From contig JBJOKE010000031.1 in assembly GCA_046046245.1 (NCBI GenBank), positions 29,089-93,088 of the forward strand: a DNA stretch of 64,000 nucleotides. The letters run 5' to 3'. Within the stretch, counting starts at the first letter, position 1; every line of letters starts with the position of its first letter. The notes under the pieces were generated by a model. The model was not told the origin of the DNA and ran no database searches. It was given only the letters and a program-made list of their open reading frames with translations. This document shows, one piece after another, positions 43,358-51,340 of the stretch. This DNA comes from UBA4615 sp046046245. GTDB lineage: Bacteria; Pseudomonadota; Gammaproteobacteria; Burkholderiales; Burkholderiaceae_E. The position numbers and the translations under genes were made by a program.

Positions 43358-44773
43358 ATGAACCGACACGCTGCCGAGACCCGGGACGCACCGTCCGCCT
43401 TCGCCGAGAGCCGCAGCCCTGCCCGCCTCACCGAGCGAAGCGAGCGCACCGAGCGCACCGTGCGCGGCACGCTCCGGCGAACGCCTTCCCGGGACCCGGC
43501 GACCGCGCCCGATCGCGGCCTCGGGCGTGCGCGCGCGTCGGGCTCGCCGACCGCCGCCGCGAGCGGGCCCGCGTCGCTGTCGGACCTCGTCCACCGCCCG
43601 CTGATCGTCCACGCCCCGGTGCGCTGGGACGGTGTCCGGCGACGTCCGCAGCAGCTCTTCTCGCGCCTGGCCGCCGACCATCCCGTGCTGTTCGTCGAGG
43701 ACCCGGTGCACGAGGCCGTCGACGCATCGACGCTGCGCGTGAGCGAGCCGCAGCGCAACCTCGTGCGCGTCGTGCCGGTGCTGCCCGAGAGCCATGCCCG
43801 CGACACGGACCTCGAGTGCGCGTCGGTGGCGCCGCTGCTGCGGGCCGCGCTCGCCTCGCACCCGCTGATGGCGCGGCGCTTCGACCGCGCGATCCAGTGG
43901 TTCTGCTCGCCGCTGACCGCACCCGTCTACCTCGGGCAGTTCGGCACAGGCGACGTGGTCTACGACTGCATGGACGAGCCCGCCGAGGACCGCTCCGCGC
44001 CCGCCGACCTCGCCGGGCGCGAACGCCACCTGCTCGAGCGCGCGAAGCTCGTCTTCACCGGCAGTCCGCAGCGCGTCGACGCCACGTCCCCGCCGCAGCG
44101 CCACGTGCAGCCCCTCGGCTGCGGCATCGACGCCGCCCACTACGCTCGCGCCCGCGACGCCGCCACCGAGGTGCCTCGCGAGCTCGCCACGCTGCCGGGC
44201 CCGGTGCTCGGCCACCTCGGCGAGATCGACCGGCGGATCGACTTCGCGCTGCTGGCACGCCTCGCCGAGGCCTTCCCGCAGGGCTCGATCGTCCTGGTCG
44301 GCCCGTTCGCCGGGGTCGACCCCGCGTCGCTGCCGCGCGCCTCGAACCTGCACTGGCTCGGTCCGCGCGACGACGCGCAGCAGCCCGCGCTGCTGAAGGG
44401 CTTCGACGTCTGCCTGATGCCCTTCGGGCCGGACGCGTCGACCGCCTGCGTCGACCCGGCGAAGACGCTCGAATACATGGCCGCGCGCAAGCCGATCGTC
44501 TCGACCGCGGTGCCCGAGGTGATGCGCCGCTTCGTGCCGATCGTCGAGGTCGCGCACGACCACGAGGCCTTCGTCGACGCGGTCGAGCGCGCGGTGGCCG
44601 CACCCTGCCACGCGCTGCTCGCCAAGGGCGTGGAGCGTGCGCAGCGCGCCTCCTGGGAGGCGATCGCGGCCGCGATGCGCGGGCACCTCCTCGACGCGTT
44701 CCGCCCGGCCCGCACGCAGGCGCTGCCGGCCGGCTTCGTCGGCGCGTCCTCGCTCGCACTCGGCGGGGCGTGA
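43358..44773 (+). CDS. Glycosyltransferase (GT-B, group-1-like)
   Basis: 471 residues. After a low-complexity, charged N-terminus of about 70-80 residues, a GT-B fold follows with VHAPVRWDGVRRRPQQLF, VVYDCMDEPAED, LVFTGSPQRV, GHLGEIDRRIDFALLARLAE and LMPFGPDASTACVDPAKTLEYMA, the last with the usual donor-binding segment. ATG 43358 has AGGGA 5 bases before it; an ATG at 43340 lies in the same frame. Similar proteins build cell-surface polysaccharides. It is alone, so the sugar is unknown. Confidence 0.8.
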   Translation: MNRHAAETRDAPSAFAESRSPARLTERSERTERTVRGTLRRTPSRDPATAPDRGLGRARASGSPTAAASGPASLSDLVHRPLIVHAPVRWDGVRRRPQQLFSRLAADHPVLFVEDPVHEAVDASTLRVSEPQRNLVRVVPVLPESHARDTDLECASVAPLLRAALASHPLMARRFDRAIQWFCSPLTAPVYLGQFGTGDVVYDCMDEPAEDRSAPADLAGRERHLLERAKLVFTGSPQRVDATSPPQRHVQPLGCGIDAAHYARARDAATEVPRELATLPGPVLGHLGEIDRRIDFALLARLAEAFPQGSIVLVGPFAGVDPASLPRASNLHWLGPRDDAQQPALLKGFDVCLMPFGPDASTACVDPAKTLEYMAARKPIVSTAVPEVMRRFVPIVEVAHDHEAFVDAVERAVAAPCHALLAKGVERAQRASWEAIAAAMRGHLLDAFRPARTQALPAGFVGASSLALGGA

Positions 44774-44940
44774 GGCGGGGCGTGAGGCGGGGCCGCGCCG
44801 GTCCCCTCGCGACCGGGGGCCGGCGCGCGGCCGACGGCGATGCGGAACGGCGGCCGCGGGCCGGCTCGGCCGCGCGGTATCCTCGTCGATCTCGGCCCGC
44901 GCCTCCCGCGGACCCTCCCCCCGATCCCCACCCCCACCCG
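44774..44940 (+). other. Intergenic region before the Old Yellow Enzyme gene
   Basis: 167 bases with no gene. The first 30 bases contain GGCGGGGCGTGAGGCGGGGC, two and a half copies of a short G-rich unit directly after the glycosyltransferase stop. The rest looks like a normal leader with CCCC-rich tract just before the ATG at 44941. Confidence 0.35.
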
Positions 44941-46032
44941 ATGACCACCCCCTCGCTCTTCTCCCCGATCCGCATCGGCGCGATCGACTGCCCGAACCGC
45001 GTGCTGATGGCCCCGCTGACCCGTTGCCGCGCCGACGCCGACACGCTCGCGCCGCGCGCGCTGAACGCCGAGTACTACGCGCAGCGCGCGAGCGCCGGCC
45101 TGATCGTCTCGGAGGCCACGCAGGTCGAGCCGCGGGGCCTGGGCTACATGCGCACGCCGGGCTGCTACTCGAACGCGCAGCGCGACGGCTGGAAGCGCGT
45201 GGCCGACGCGGTGCACGCCGCGGGCGGCCGCATCGTCGCGCAGATGTGGCACGTGGGCGCGGTCTCGCATCCCGACCTGCAGCCCGGGGGCCTCGCGCCC
45301 GTCTCGTCGTCCGAGTACACCGCCGTCGGCACGATCCACGGCCCGCAGGGCAAGAAGGACCGCGTGGCCGCGCGCGCGCTCGCCACCGAGGAAGTGCGCG
45401 CGATGGTCGGCGCCTACCGCAACGCGGCGCAGGTGCTGAAGGACGCGGGCCTCGACGGCGTGGAGATCCACTCGGCCAACGGCTACCTGCTCGAGCAGTT
45501 CATCCGCGACTCGGTGAACCGCCGCACCGACGAGTACGGCGGCAGCGTGCAGCACCGCATCCGCCTCACGCTCGAATGCGTGGACGCGGCGATCGAGGTC
45601 TTCGGGCGTGATCGCGTGGGCATCCGCCTGTCGCCGGTCACCGCGGCGAACAGCTGCCCGCAGGACTCGAATCCGCAGGCCACCTACATGGCGCTCGTCG
45701 AGGCGCTGGATGCGCGGCGCATCGCCTTCCTGCACTTCATCGAGGGCAACACCGGCGTCGAGCACCACGCGCGCGGCTTCGACTTCGGCGCCGCGCGCCG
45801 CGCGTTCCGCGGCACCTACGTCGCGAACAACAAGTACACCCGGCAGATGGCGATCGACGCGCTCGCCGCGGGCACGGCCGACGCGGTGGCCTTCGGCGTG
45901 CCCTTCATCTCGAACCCCGACCTGCCGCGCCGGCTGGAGCTCGACGCGCCGCTCGCGCCCGCGAACACGAAGACGTACTACGGGCCGGAGGAGGTCGGTT
46001 ACACCGACTATCCGGCGCTCGAGACGGCCTGA
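44941..46032 (+). CDS. Old Yellow Enzyme-family alkene reductase
   Basis: FMN- and NADPH-dependent reductase of activated C=C bonds, 363 residues. Family marks are PLTRCRAD with the Thr near flavin, AQMWHVG, GLDGVEIHSANGYLLEQFI with the His/Asn pair that binds substrate, RRTDEYGGS and FGVPFISNPDLP. It resembles NemA/morphinone reductases. ATG 44941 is the natural start. Substrate and inducer are not clear from context. Confidence 0.93.
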   Translation: MTTPSLFSPIRIGAIDCPNRVLMAPLTRCRADADTLAPRALNAEYYAQRASAGLIVSEATQVEPRGLGYMRTPGCYSNAQRDGWKRVADAVHAAGGRIVAQMWHVGAVSHPDLQPGGLAPVSSSEYTAVGTIHGPQGKKDRVAARALATEEVRAMVGAYRNAAQVLKDAGLDGVEIHSANGYLLEQFIRDSVNRRTDEYGGSVQHRIRLTLECVDAAIEVFGRDRVGIRLSPVTAANSCPQDSNPQATYMALVEALDARRIAFLHFIEGNTGVEHHARGFDFGAARRAFRGTYVANNKYTRQMAIDALAAGTADAVAFGVPFISNPDLPRRLELDAPLAPANTKTYYGPEEVGYTDYPALETA

Positions 46033-46087
46033 GGGTCGGAGACGCCCCGGGCCGGCGGCTTCGGCTCGGGGTCGGCCGTCTCGGCCG

Positions 46088-46879
46088 TCATGCGTCGGCC
46101 GCCTCGCCGAACACGAACGCATCCATCGACAGCATCCGCGCCACCACCCCGCCGTCGACCACCTCGCCCGACGCCCCCGGTCCCGCCGCGCCGGCGGCGA
46201 CCAGCAGCGGCAACCAGTGATCGTCGGCGGGATGCGCGCGCTCGAAGTGCGGCGCACGCGCCGGTGCGTCGCGCAGCGCATCGACGTCGCCGCGCCGCAC
46301 CGCCTCGCGTGCCCACGCCACGAACTCGTCGACGTAGCGCGCGTCGTCCGGTGCCTGCACGAAGAACTCGCGCAGGTTGTGCGTGAGGCTGCCCGAGCCC
46401 ACGATCAGCACGCCCTCGTCGGCGAACGGCGCGAGCGCGGCGCCCAGCCGCAGCGCGCCGTCCGCGTCGAGCCCGAAGGGCATCGAGACCTGCAGCACCG
46501 GCACGTCGGCCTCGGGGTACATGTGGCGCAGCGGCACCCAGGCGCCGTGGTCCAGCCCGCGCGAGGCGTGCGCGGACGCGGCCCAGCCGGTCTCGCGCAG
46601 CCGGGCCACGACCCGTGCGGCGAGCGCCGGATCGCCCGCCGCCGGGTACTGCAGCGCGTAGAGCGCCGCGGGGAAGCCGCCGAAGTCGTGCACCGTCGCC
46701 GGCGCGGCCGAACCGGTCACCTGCACGTCGCGCGTCATCCAGTGCGGCGACACGATGATCACCGCACGCGGCCGCGGCAGCCGCCCGGCCAGCGCGCGGA
46801 CGCGAGGGCCGGCGACACCGGGCTCGATCGCCCAGGTGGGCGCGCCGTGGGAGACGAAGATCGAAGGCAGGCGGGACAT
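46088..46879 (-). CDS. ygiD: DODA-type (LigB-like) dioxygenase family protein
   Basis: 263 residues of the class-III extradiol ring-cleavage family, YgiD branch. Metal ligands should be H11 (FVSHGAP), H46 (SPHW) and H of the segment GLDHGAWVPL; HDFGGFP and SLTHNLRE are also family marks. AGGAG lies 6 bases before ATG 46879. In many bacteria this gene sits beside a DoxX gene and a divergent LysR gene; here the DoxX gene is only a fragment. It was given the symbol of its E. coli relative only as orientation. Confidence 0.85.
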   Translation of the reverse strand: MSRLPSIFVSHGAPTWAIEPGVAGPRVRALAGRLPRPRAVIIVSPHWMTRDVQVTGSAAPATVHDFGGFPAALYALQYPAAGDPALAARVVARLRETGWAASAHASRGLDHGAWVPLRHMYPEADVPVLQVSMPFGLDADGALRLGAALAPFADEGVLIVGSGSLTHNLREFFVQAPDDARYVDEFVAWAREAVRRGDVDALRDAPARAPHFERAHPADDHWLPLLVAAGAAGPGASGEVVDGGVVARMLSMDAFVFGEAADA

Positions 46880-46907
46880 GACGGACTCCTCGGGGGCGAC
46901 GCGGGAC

Positions 46908-47021
46908 TCAGGCGGCCGCGCCCGCCGCACGCACGCCAGCCGTACGGCGCGCACCGAGCAGCACGGCGCCCAGCACGAGGCGCAGCAGGGTGGCGGCGTA
47001 GTCGGAACGGGTCGGGGTCAT
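46908..47021 (-). pseudogene. N-terminal remnant of a DoxX-family gene
   Basis: A 37-residue frame with a good Shine-Dalgarno (AGGAG, 7 bases before ATG 47021) starts with TRSDYAATLLRLVLGAVLL, the usual N-terminus of DoxX-type membrane proteins, then runs into a short non-homologous tail and stops. Full members are about 130-150 residues. Only 28 bases separate it from the dioxygenase start, so the rest has been deleted. It could still be translated as a leader peptide. Confidence 0.55.
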
Positions 47022-47161
47022 GGCAGTTCTCCTGGATGGGGTCGAAGCGATCGGTGAACCGGACCGAAGAAGGGCCCGGGGGGAACGCCCGGTCGGCCTC
47101 GCGGGCGACGGCCGGGCGACTGACGCCAGCATGCTGGTTGCTCGGATCGGGATAAACATGG

Positions 47162-47194
47162 TCTCATGAGATTGATTGTTCCTATATTCGGAAC
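47162..47194. promoter_or_regulatory. LysR operator candidates in an AT-rich divergent region
   Basis: Between the DoxX remnant/dioxygenase and the LysR gene there are a perfect 10-base palindrome TCTCATGAGA (47162-47171) and an inverted repeat GTTCC (47178-47182) / GGAAC (47190-47194) with a 7-base TATATTC centre. The area is far richer in A/T than the flanks. This fits LysR-type control of the divergent genes. Confidence 0.5.
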
Positions 47195-47217
47195 TATCAA
47201 GTCCGAGGAGCCCTGCG

Positions 47218-48105
47218 ATGGACCGGTTCGAGGAGATGCGTGTGTTCGCCGCCGTCGTCGAGGCCGGCAGCTTCGTGGCGGCGGCCGACGCGCTCGACCG
47301 CTCGAAGGCGAGCGTCTCGCGGCACGTCGCCGACCTCGAGGCGCGTCTCGGCGTGCGCCTGCTGCACCGGACCACGCGACGGCTGTCGCTGACCGACGAG
47401 GGCGAGCTCTTCCATGCGCGCTGCACCGCGCTGCTCGCGGGCCTGGACGAGGCCGAGGCCGAGCTGGGCGCGCGCAGCGCCGAGGTGGCCGGCCTGCTGC
47501 GCGTCAACGTGCCGGTGAGCTACGGCATCCTGGTGCTCGCGCCGCTGTGGTCCGGCTTCCTCGCTCGGCATCCGCGGCTGGAGCTGGAGGTCGTGCTGGC
47601 CGACCGGCGCGTGGACCTCGTCGAGGAGGGCTTCGACCTCGCGGTGCGGATCTCGCGGCTGCAGGACTCGTCGCTGGTGAGCCGACGGCTGGGCTCGGTG
47701 CGCTCGCTGCTGTGCGCGTCGCCCGCCTACCTGGCGCGACGCGGCGCGCCCGCTCATCCGTCCGAACTCGCGTCGCACGAGGTGCTCGCCTACACGCTGC
47801 TCGCCACCGGCGACAGCTGGCGCTTCGACGGCCCGGACGGCGCGTCGACCACGGTCCGCGTGGACCCGCGGATGCGCAGCAACAGCGGCGACACGCTGTG
47901 CGCCGCCGCGCGCGGCGGCGCGGGCATCGTGCTGCAGCCGGAGTTCCTGGTGGGCGAGGACCTGGCGCGCGGCACGCTGGTGGAACTGATGCCCGGATGG
48001 CGCTCGCCCGAGCTCGACGTGCACGCGGTCTGGCCGTCGCGACGGCATGCGCCGCCGAAGCTGCGGCGGATGGTGGCATGGCTGGCGCAGGCGTTGGGCG
48101 GGTGA
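47218..48105 (+). CDS. LysR-family regulator divergent from the DODA gene
   Basis: 295 residues: helix-turn-helix at about 1-60 (FAAVVEAGSFVAAADALDRS) and effector domain about 90-290. GAGGAG lies 8 bases before ATG 47218. It faces away from the dioxygenase, so this is its likely target, together with the lost DoxX gene. The C-terminal WPSRRHAPPKLRRMVAWLAQ is typical of the CrgA-like group. Confidence 0.9.
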   Translation: MDRFEEMRVFAAVVEAGSFVAAADALDRSKASVSRHVADLEARLGVRLLHRTTRRLSLTDEGELFHARCTALLAGLDEAEAELGARSAEVAGLLRVNVPVSYGILVLAPLWSGFLARHPRLELEVVLADRRVDLVEEGFDLAVRISRLQDSSLVSRRLGSVRSLLCASPAYLARRGAPAHPSELASHEVLAYTLLATGDSWRFDGPDGASTTVRVDPRMRSNSGDTLCAAARGGAGIVLQPEFLVGEDLARGTLVELMPGWRSPELDVHAVWPSRRHAPPKLRRMVAWLAQALGG

Positions 48106-48124
48106 CTTCCAGAGGAAGTCGCCC
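48100..48124 (+). terminator. Hairpin at the end of the LysR gene
   Basis: GACTTCC at 48104-48110 pairs with GGAAGTC at 48114-48120 over a 3-base loop; with one G-T pair the stem extends to about 11 bp and covers the stop codon. No T-run follows. It lies between two convergent LysR genes. Confidence 0.5.
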
Positions 48125-48212
48125 GACTGCTGCGTGCGCATCCCGCTCAAGGGCGTCGAGCCATGGCGCAGCCGAGGGCGCCCGCCGAGTACGTGACGGA
48201 TCGTGCGCCCGC

Positions 48213-49130
48213 TCAGCGATGCACCGCCGCCATGCCCGGGTGCTCGCGGACCAGCGCCGTCACCCAATCGACGAACACGCGGACCCGCGGCGCCAGGTGT
48301 CGCCGCGACGGCCACACCACGTGGACGGGGCGCGTGCCCGTGCTCCAGCCCGCGAGCACCGGAACGAGTGCCCCGGCCCGCACCGCGGCGTCTGCCGCGA
48401 AGGGCGCGGCCGGCGCGATGCCCGCGCCGGCGATGCAGGCCGCGAGGCACGCCTCGCCATCGTCGAAGGCGAGCGTCGGGGGGCCGACGACACGGGCCGC
48501 CGCATCGGCCCGTCCGAGGGTCCAGTCCTCGGGCCGGCCGCTGCGCCCGTCGAGCCACCCCAGCCGACGATGCGTCGCGAGGGCATCGGGCCCGTCGGGC
48601 ACCCCGGCCCGTGAGACGTACGACGGCGACGCATAGAGCGCGAGCGTGACGTCGACCACATGCCGCGCCACCAGGCTCGACGACGGCAGCACCCCGCCCC
48701 GTACCGCGCAGTCCACGCCGTCCTCGAGCAGGTCCACCAGCCGGTCCGCGCAGCCCAGCCGCAGCTCGATGCCCGGATGGCGTTCGACGAAGTCGGGCAG
48801 CGCCGGCGCCACGATCCAGCGCGCGAGCGAGGCGAGCATCTCCACCCGCAGCACGCCCGAGGGCCGTTCCGCCTCGCCGCGCAGCGCACGCTCGGCCTCG
48901 TCGATCTCCGCGAGCCAGCGCAGGCAGCGGCCGTGATAGGCCTCGCCGTCGACCGTGGGCGTCACCCGCCGCGTGGTCCGCTGCAGCAGCCGCACCCCGA
49001 GCGCCGCCTCCAGCGCCTGCACCCGCTGCGAGACCGTGGCCTTCGGCAGCGCCAGCCGTTCGGCCGCGCGGCCGAAGCCGCCGCTGTCCACCACCGCGAC
49101 GAACGCGCGCATCGCACCGAGCTTGTCCAT
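48213..49130 (-). CDS. LysR-family regulator
   Basis: 305 residues, with a helix-turn-helix at 1-60 (FVAVVDSGGFGRAAERLALP) and effector region about 90-290. It is divergent from the NTF2-like gene at 49254 over 123 bases that contain ATTGATCGGATCA near 49178-49192 and CGATCAATCC near 49153. The ligand is unknown. It converges on the previous LysR gene. Confidence 0.9.
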   Translation of the reverse strand: MDKLGAMRAFVAVVDSGGFGRAAERLALPKATVSQRVQALEAALGVRLLQRTTRRVTPTVDGEAYHGRCLRWLAEIDEAERALRGEAERPSGVLRVEMLASLARWIVAPALPDFVERHPGIELRLGCADRLVDLLEDGVDCAVRGGVLPSSSLVARHVVDVTLALYASPSYVSRAGVPDGPDALATHRRLGWLDGRSGRPEDWTLGRADAAARVVGPPTLAFDDGEACLAACIAGAGIAPAAPFAADAAVRAGALVPVLAGWSTGTRPVHVVWPSRRHLAPRVRVFVDWVTALVREHPGMAAVHR

Positions 49131-49253
49131 GCGCCGATTGTCCAGGATTCACGATCAATCCGTCCAATCCGACCCGATTGATCGGATCATGGCCCGAACC
49201 GACACTTCGATCCGCCCGGGACATCCCGTCCCGCCTCAACGGAGTCCGAAGCC

Positions 49254-49793
49254 ATGACCGCCCTGCCCACCCGCGTGCCCGCCCGCCTGCCCACCCGCGT
49301 GCCAGCACTGCCCGCCCTGCCCGCCCTGCGCCGCCTCGCCGCCCTCGCCGCGTTCACCGCGCTCACCGCAGCCGCGCTGGCGTCCGCGCCCGCCGCACGG
49401 GCCGCCGAGCCCGCGGCCACGCCCGAGGCGCTGGTCGCGCGCTTCGCCCAGCGCTTCAACGCCGGCGACCTCGACGGCCTGATGGCGCTCTACGCGCCCG
49501 GCGGGGTCTTCGTGCCTGCGCCCGGCGCCGGCCTCGGCACGCCCGCGGCGATCCGCGAGGCCACCGCCGGCTTCCTCGCCGCGAAGCTGCCGATCGAGCT
49601 CGCGGTGCGGCACGTCTACCGCACCGGCGACCTCGCGCTCGCGGTCGTCGACTGGTCGATCCGCGGCACCGCCGCCGACGGCCGGCCGATGTCGCTCGCG
49701 GGCACGGCCACCGACGTGCTCCGGCGCGACGCCGAGGGCGGCTGGCGCTACCTGATCGACAACCCGTTCGGCGGCGCGCGCCCCGCGCCCTGA
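49254..49793 (+). CDS. Exported NTF2-like (SnoaL/DUF4440-type) protein
   Basis: 179 residues with an unusually repetitive N-terminus (TRVPARLPTRVPALPALPAL) leading into a signal peptide that ends near ARAAE (about residue 51). The NTF2-like domain follows: TPEALVARFAQRFNAGDLDG, YAPGGVFVP, LALAVVDWSIRGT and a final WRYLIDNPF. Such small cone folds are ketosteroid-isomerase relatives with diverse or no catalytic function. GGAG precedes ATG 49254 by 9 bases. It may be controlled by the divergent LysR. Confidence 0.75.
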   Translation: MTALPTRVPARLPTRVPALPALPALRRLAALAAFTALTAAALASAPAARAAEPAATPEALVARFAQRFNAGDLDGLMALYAPGGVFVPAPGAGLGTPAAIREATAGFLAAKLPIELAVRHVYRTGDLALAVVDWSIRGTAADGRPMSLAGTATDVLRRDAEGGWRYLIDNPFGGARPAP

Positions 49794-49827
49794 TCCCCGC
49801 CGCATGCATCGCACCGAGGAGGACACC

Positions 49828-50301
49828 GTGATCCACCACCTGTCGATTCCCGCCCGCGACCCCGCCCGGGTCGCGGCCGTCCTCGCCGAGCTGCTCGGCG
49901 GGCCGGTCACCGGCTTCGGTCCCTGGCCCGGCGGCTTCATCGCCTGGGCCGGCGATGAGGTCGGCACCGCGATCGAGGTCTATCCCGCGGATACCGAGAT
50001 GCTGCCGGACCCGGGCGGCGGCCAGGCGCGGTTCCGTGCCGTGCCCCGGCGCTCGCCCTACGTCGCGACGCACGCGGCGGTCTCGGTGTCGCGCGACCGG
50101 GCGGCGATCCTGCGGATCGCCGAACGCGAGGGCTGGCACGCGGCGGTGCTGTCGCGCGGGCCGAACGAGGTCATCGAGTTCTGGATCGAGAACGCGGTGA
50201 TGCTCGAGCTGATGACGCCGGAGATGGCCGCGGACTACGTCGCCGCGACCGGCTTCGCGCGCCGCGCCGCCGCCCGATCCGGCGGGGCGGCCGACCGCTG
50301 A
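49828..50301 (+). CDS. VOC-superfamily (glyoxalase-like) protein
   Basis: 157 residues starting with GTG 49828 (VIHHLSIPARD); GAGGAGG lies 5 bases before it, which decides against the upstream ATG at 49804. One betaalphabetabetabeta-like module is visible: HHLSIPARDPARVAAVLAEL, FIAWAGDEVGTAIEVYP and ATHAAVSVSRDRAAIL. No full set of metal ligands is evident. It is 34 bases behind the NTF2-like gene. Confidence 0.65.
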   Translation: MIHHLSIPARDPARVAAVLAELLGGPVTGFGPWPGGFIAWAGDEVGTAIEVYPADTEMLPDPGGGQARFRAVPRRSPYVATHAAVSVSRDRAAILRIAEREGWHAAVLSRGPNEVIEFWIENAVMLELMTPEMAADYVAATGFARRAAARSGGAADR

Positions 50302-50404
50302 AGCGCCTATACTCGCGGCCGTCGCGCCGACGGCTGCGGGCCGTGCCCGTCGCGCGTACCCGGTTCGATGACACGACGTGCCGCGACGCGGCCAGGGAGG
50401 CGGG

Positions 50405-51340
50405 ATGACCCTCGTCGGTGGGATGCTGTGGTGGACCGTGCTCGGCGCGCTGCTGGGCTGGGTCGCCGCATGGTGGCTCGGACGCTCGACGCAGCGACTG
50501 CTGACCGAGCCGGTGATCCGGATCGTCGAGCGCCAGCTCGACAATCCGCAGCACGTGATGCGGATCACCGCCCTGGAGCGCGACCTGCAGGCCGCGCGCG
50601 AGAAGGCCTCGGCCGTGCCGACGCTCGAGGCGCGGATCGCGGAGCTCGAGGCCGCGCCGCCGAAGGTCGTCGAGAAGAACCAGACCCGCGTGGTCGATCG
50701 GATCGTCGAGCGCGTCGTGGAGAAGCCCGTCGACCGCCCGGTGCCGGACCTCGCGGCGCTCGCCGAGCGCGACGCGGTGCTGCGCGCGGGGGCGCTCAGG
50801 ATCGAGCACCTGGAGGCGATGACCGCGGTGCTCGCGGAACGCGTCGCAGCGGCGGTACGCCCCGCTGCGACGACGGGCGCGCCGCCGGCCGCCGTCCAGG
50901 CGGACGACGCCGCCCGCCCGCTGCGCCAGCGCATCGAGCACCTCGAGGCGCTCGCCGCCGTGCAGGCCGAGCGCCTGGCCGAGACGCTCGCGTCCGCCAA
51001 CGCCGACCTTCGCAGCGGCGCGACCGCGGACGCCGCCCCGCGCCACGCCGTGCCGGCCGCCCGCGACGCCGGCATCGAGCTGGTCGAGGGCATCGGTCCG
51101 AAGATCGCCGAACTGCTGCGCGCCCGCGGCCTGGGCTCCTTCGGCGCGCTCGCGAACGCCTCGCCCGGCACGCTGCGCGAGATCCTCGACGACAGCGGCC
51201 CGGCCTACCGGATCGCCGATCCGAGCACCTGGCCCGAGCAGGCCCGTCTGGCCGCCGACGGCCGCTGGGACGAGCTGCGCACGCTGCAGGACTCGCTCAA
51301 CGCGGGCCGCCGCACGGGCGACCAGGGGGAGCACGCATGA
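50405..51340 (+). CDS. Membrane-anchored coiled-coil protein with helix-hairpin-helix domain
   Basis: 311 residues: one N-terminal membrane helix at about 5-24, then charged, coiled-coil-forming sequence with VEKNQTRVVDRIVERVVEKP, Ala-rich low-complexity stretch, and from about 222 a helix-hairpin-helix module (ELVEGIGPKIAELLRARGL) followed by the YRIADPSTWPEQARLAADGRWDEL type tail. Similar C-termini occur on otherwise unrelated proteins and on NADH-dehydrogenase-associated proteins. The tail probably binds protein or DNA; it is inside the cytoplasm if the N-terminus is out. It overlaps the OmpA gene by 4 bases. Confidence 0.65.
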   Translation: MTLVGGMLWWTVLGALLGWVAAWWLGRSTQRLLTEPVIRIVERQLDNPQHVMRITALERDLQAAREKASAVPTLEARIAELEAAPPKVVEKNQTRVVDRIVERVVEKPVDRPVPDLAALAERDAVLRAGALRIEHLEAMTAVLAERVAAAVRPAATTGAPPAAVQADDAARPLRQRIEHLEALAAVQAERLAETLASANADLRSGATADAAPRHAVPAARDAGIELVEGIGPKIAELLRARGLGSFGALANASPGTLREILDDSGPAYRIADPSTWPEQARLAADGRWDELRTLQDSLNAGRRTGDQGEHA

